From JAOTZA01 sp965224065 (GTDB lineage: Bacteria > Acidobacteriota > Thermoanaerobaculia > Multivoradales > JAHEKO01): 64,000 nt of DNA. The first letter of the stretch is position 1, and each line of letters starts with the position of its first letter. Below are positions 63,341 through 64,000 of this stretch, piece after piece. Location of the stretch: the NCBI GenBank assembly GCA_965224065.1, contig CBDCYF010000005.1, forward strand, positions 744,001-808,000. Reading direction: 5' to 3'. A program made the position numbers and the translations under genes. Below the pieces are notes generated by a model. The model was not told where the DNA came from, did no database searches, and saw nothing but the letters and a program-made list of their open reading frames with translations.

Positions 63341-64000
63341 TTAGGCGTCCGAAATCCCTACAAATGCCTGCTCCAGGGCATAACTCAATCGCTCGCCAAA
63401 ATAATCCACCAGCGGGATGACTTTCTGATACTCCATCCTCGACGGCCCCACGATCGCCAGCGAGCCCGTGGTGCGCTCATCCACGCCGTAGGTCGTACCC
63501 ACCATGCTGAAATCGAGATTCGAGGTCAGGTCGCACTCCTTACCGATCAGGACGCGAACACCGGTTCCCTCGATCACCCGGTTGAGCATCTGGACCAACG
63601 AGGCGTGATCGGAAAACGCCCCCAGCATGAGCCGCACACGCTCCAGATCGGAGAGCTCGGGCTGACCCAAAACGGTGGTCGTGCCCTCGACGAACACGCC
63701 CGGATCGTCTCCGTCGCGCAGCACCTCCTGCGCCAGCTGGATCGCGTCGCCCAGGAGTCGATCGACCTTGGCCCGCTCCTCCGACATGGCCTCGATGAGA
63801 CGGTTGCGGATTTGCCGCAACGTCAAGCCGCCGTAGTTGTCGGTCAGATAGTTGGAGATCCTTACCAGCTCTTCGCGCTCGAGCGGTTGACTGGTCTCGA
63901 TCACCTTGTTGTCGGTGAATCCGCCGGTCGACACCAGGATGCACAGCACTTTCCTGCCGGTCAGGTTGACAAAGGTGATCGACCGCAGCCTGGTCTCGCC
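63341..64000 (-). CDS. hrcA: Heat-inducible transcription repressor HrcA (partial, 5' end outside window)
   Basis: The repressor that binds CIRCE operators and holds down groE and dnaK operons. Only about 219 residues are present; the N-terminal winged helix is beyond base 64000. Visible are RSITFVNLTGRKVLCILVST, GGFTDNKVIE, LTLRQIRNRLIEAMSE and the C-terminal IGKECDLTSNLDFSMVGTTY. SLAIVGPSRMEYQKVIPLVD is the conserved dimer part. It is followed after two bases by grpE. Its CIRCE operator must lie outside the window. Confidence 0.95.
   Translation of the reverse strand, partial: GETRLRSITFVNLTGRKVLCILVSTGGFTDNKVIETSQPLEREELVRISNYLTDNYGGLTLRQIRNRLIEAMSEERAKVDRLLGDAIQLAQEVLRDGDDPGVFVEGTTTVLGQPELSDLERVRLMLGAFSDHASLVQMLNRVIEGTGVRVLIGKECDLTSNLDFSMVGTTYGVDERTTGSLAIVGPSRMEYQKVIPLVDYFGERLSYALEQAFVGISDA

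Noticed and set aside
59841..63344. A 1167-codon open frame on the plus strand
   Set aside because: It is antisense to dnaJ, dnaK and grpE, which are unmistakable; long antisense frames are common in high-GC coding sequence and this one shows no domain.

Overview
This is a 64 kb stretch of high-GC bacterial chromosome with dense coding and no stretch over 300 bases without a gene. I saw no rRNA, tRNA, CRISPR array, insertion sequence or phage gene. The housekeeping content and order point to a Gram-negative bacterium with a periplasm: rpsP-khpA-rimM-trmD-rplS-rnhB, hrcA-grpE-dnaK-dnaJ-prmA-rsmE, a b558-type succinate dehydrogenase, a futalosine-type menaquinone gene, a lipoprotein M2 peptidase, a DsbD-like protein and PilT. 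Acidobacteriota, perhaps Thermoanaerobaculia-like, is my best guess. That is inference from gene flavour and no marker gene here proves it.

Layout. 0-3.5 kb (minus strand): sdhA (cut by the window edge), sdhC, pcnB and a secreted His/Tyr/Arg-rich low-complexity protein. 3.6-8.5 kb (plus): a secreted endonuclease/exonuclease/phosphatase-fold protein and a 1019-residue membrane patatin-like lipase. 8.5-11 kb: an alpha/beta-hydrolase-OsmC fusion that seems to start at CTG, and an extended-type SDR. 11-18.3 kb (minus): a central-metabolism run icd, SpoIIE-type phosphatase, sucC, sucD, a pseudo-peptidase S51 homologue, ndk and a small Cys/His protein. 18.4-23.5 kb: cdd, then an MqnD-like enzyme, a C-terminally extended asparaginase and a fused aconitase-family hydro-lyase with its swivel domain first. 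23.6-26.8 kb (plus): an M20 deacylase overlapping hutF, then a SRAP/YedK protein. 26.8-28.3 kb: an OmpR-type regulator facing a stand-alone receiver and an Hpt protein, with no histidine kinase. 28.4-34.7 kb: a TPR protein, an M2 peptidase lipoprotein, an aspartate-type aminotransferase and a divergent DsbD-like reductase.

34.7-41.9 kb (minus): the ribosomal/tRNA-modification run from rpsP to rnhB, continuing into a large TPR protein, an uncharacterised membrane-anchored protein and an NAD-type isocitrate dehydrogenase. 42.2-43.4 kb: a fused ThrE-type exporter. 43.5-46.6 kb: a single-chain restriction-modification gene broken by one -1 frameshift, the clearest accessory insertion. 46.6-52.7 kb: ffh, pyk, an MMPL/RND transporter and pgsA. 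52.8-57.8 kb: pilT-recX-alaS-slt, joined by 4-base overlaps. 57.9-64 kb: the heat-shock run, ending in hrcA, which is cut by the window edge.

How the genes work together. Five TCA-related enzymes (Sdh, SucCD, two isocitrate dehydrogenases, an aconitase-family protein) lie within 36 kb. Protein folding, translation factors and envelope functions fill most of the rest. Several genes have a -10-like hexamer only 6-15 bases before the start codon and no clear ribosome binding site, which suggests leaderless transcripts.

The observations most worth a second look are the frameshifted restriction enzyme, the kinase-less phosphorelay pair, the M20-HutF coupling, the swivel-first aconitase fusion, the low-complexity secreted protein built on hexanucleotide repeats, and the SucCD-linked S51 homologue that lacks its nucleophile. 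I did not find one clear, wholly new multi-gene system.
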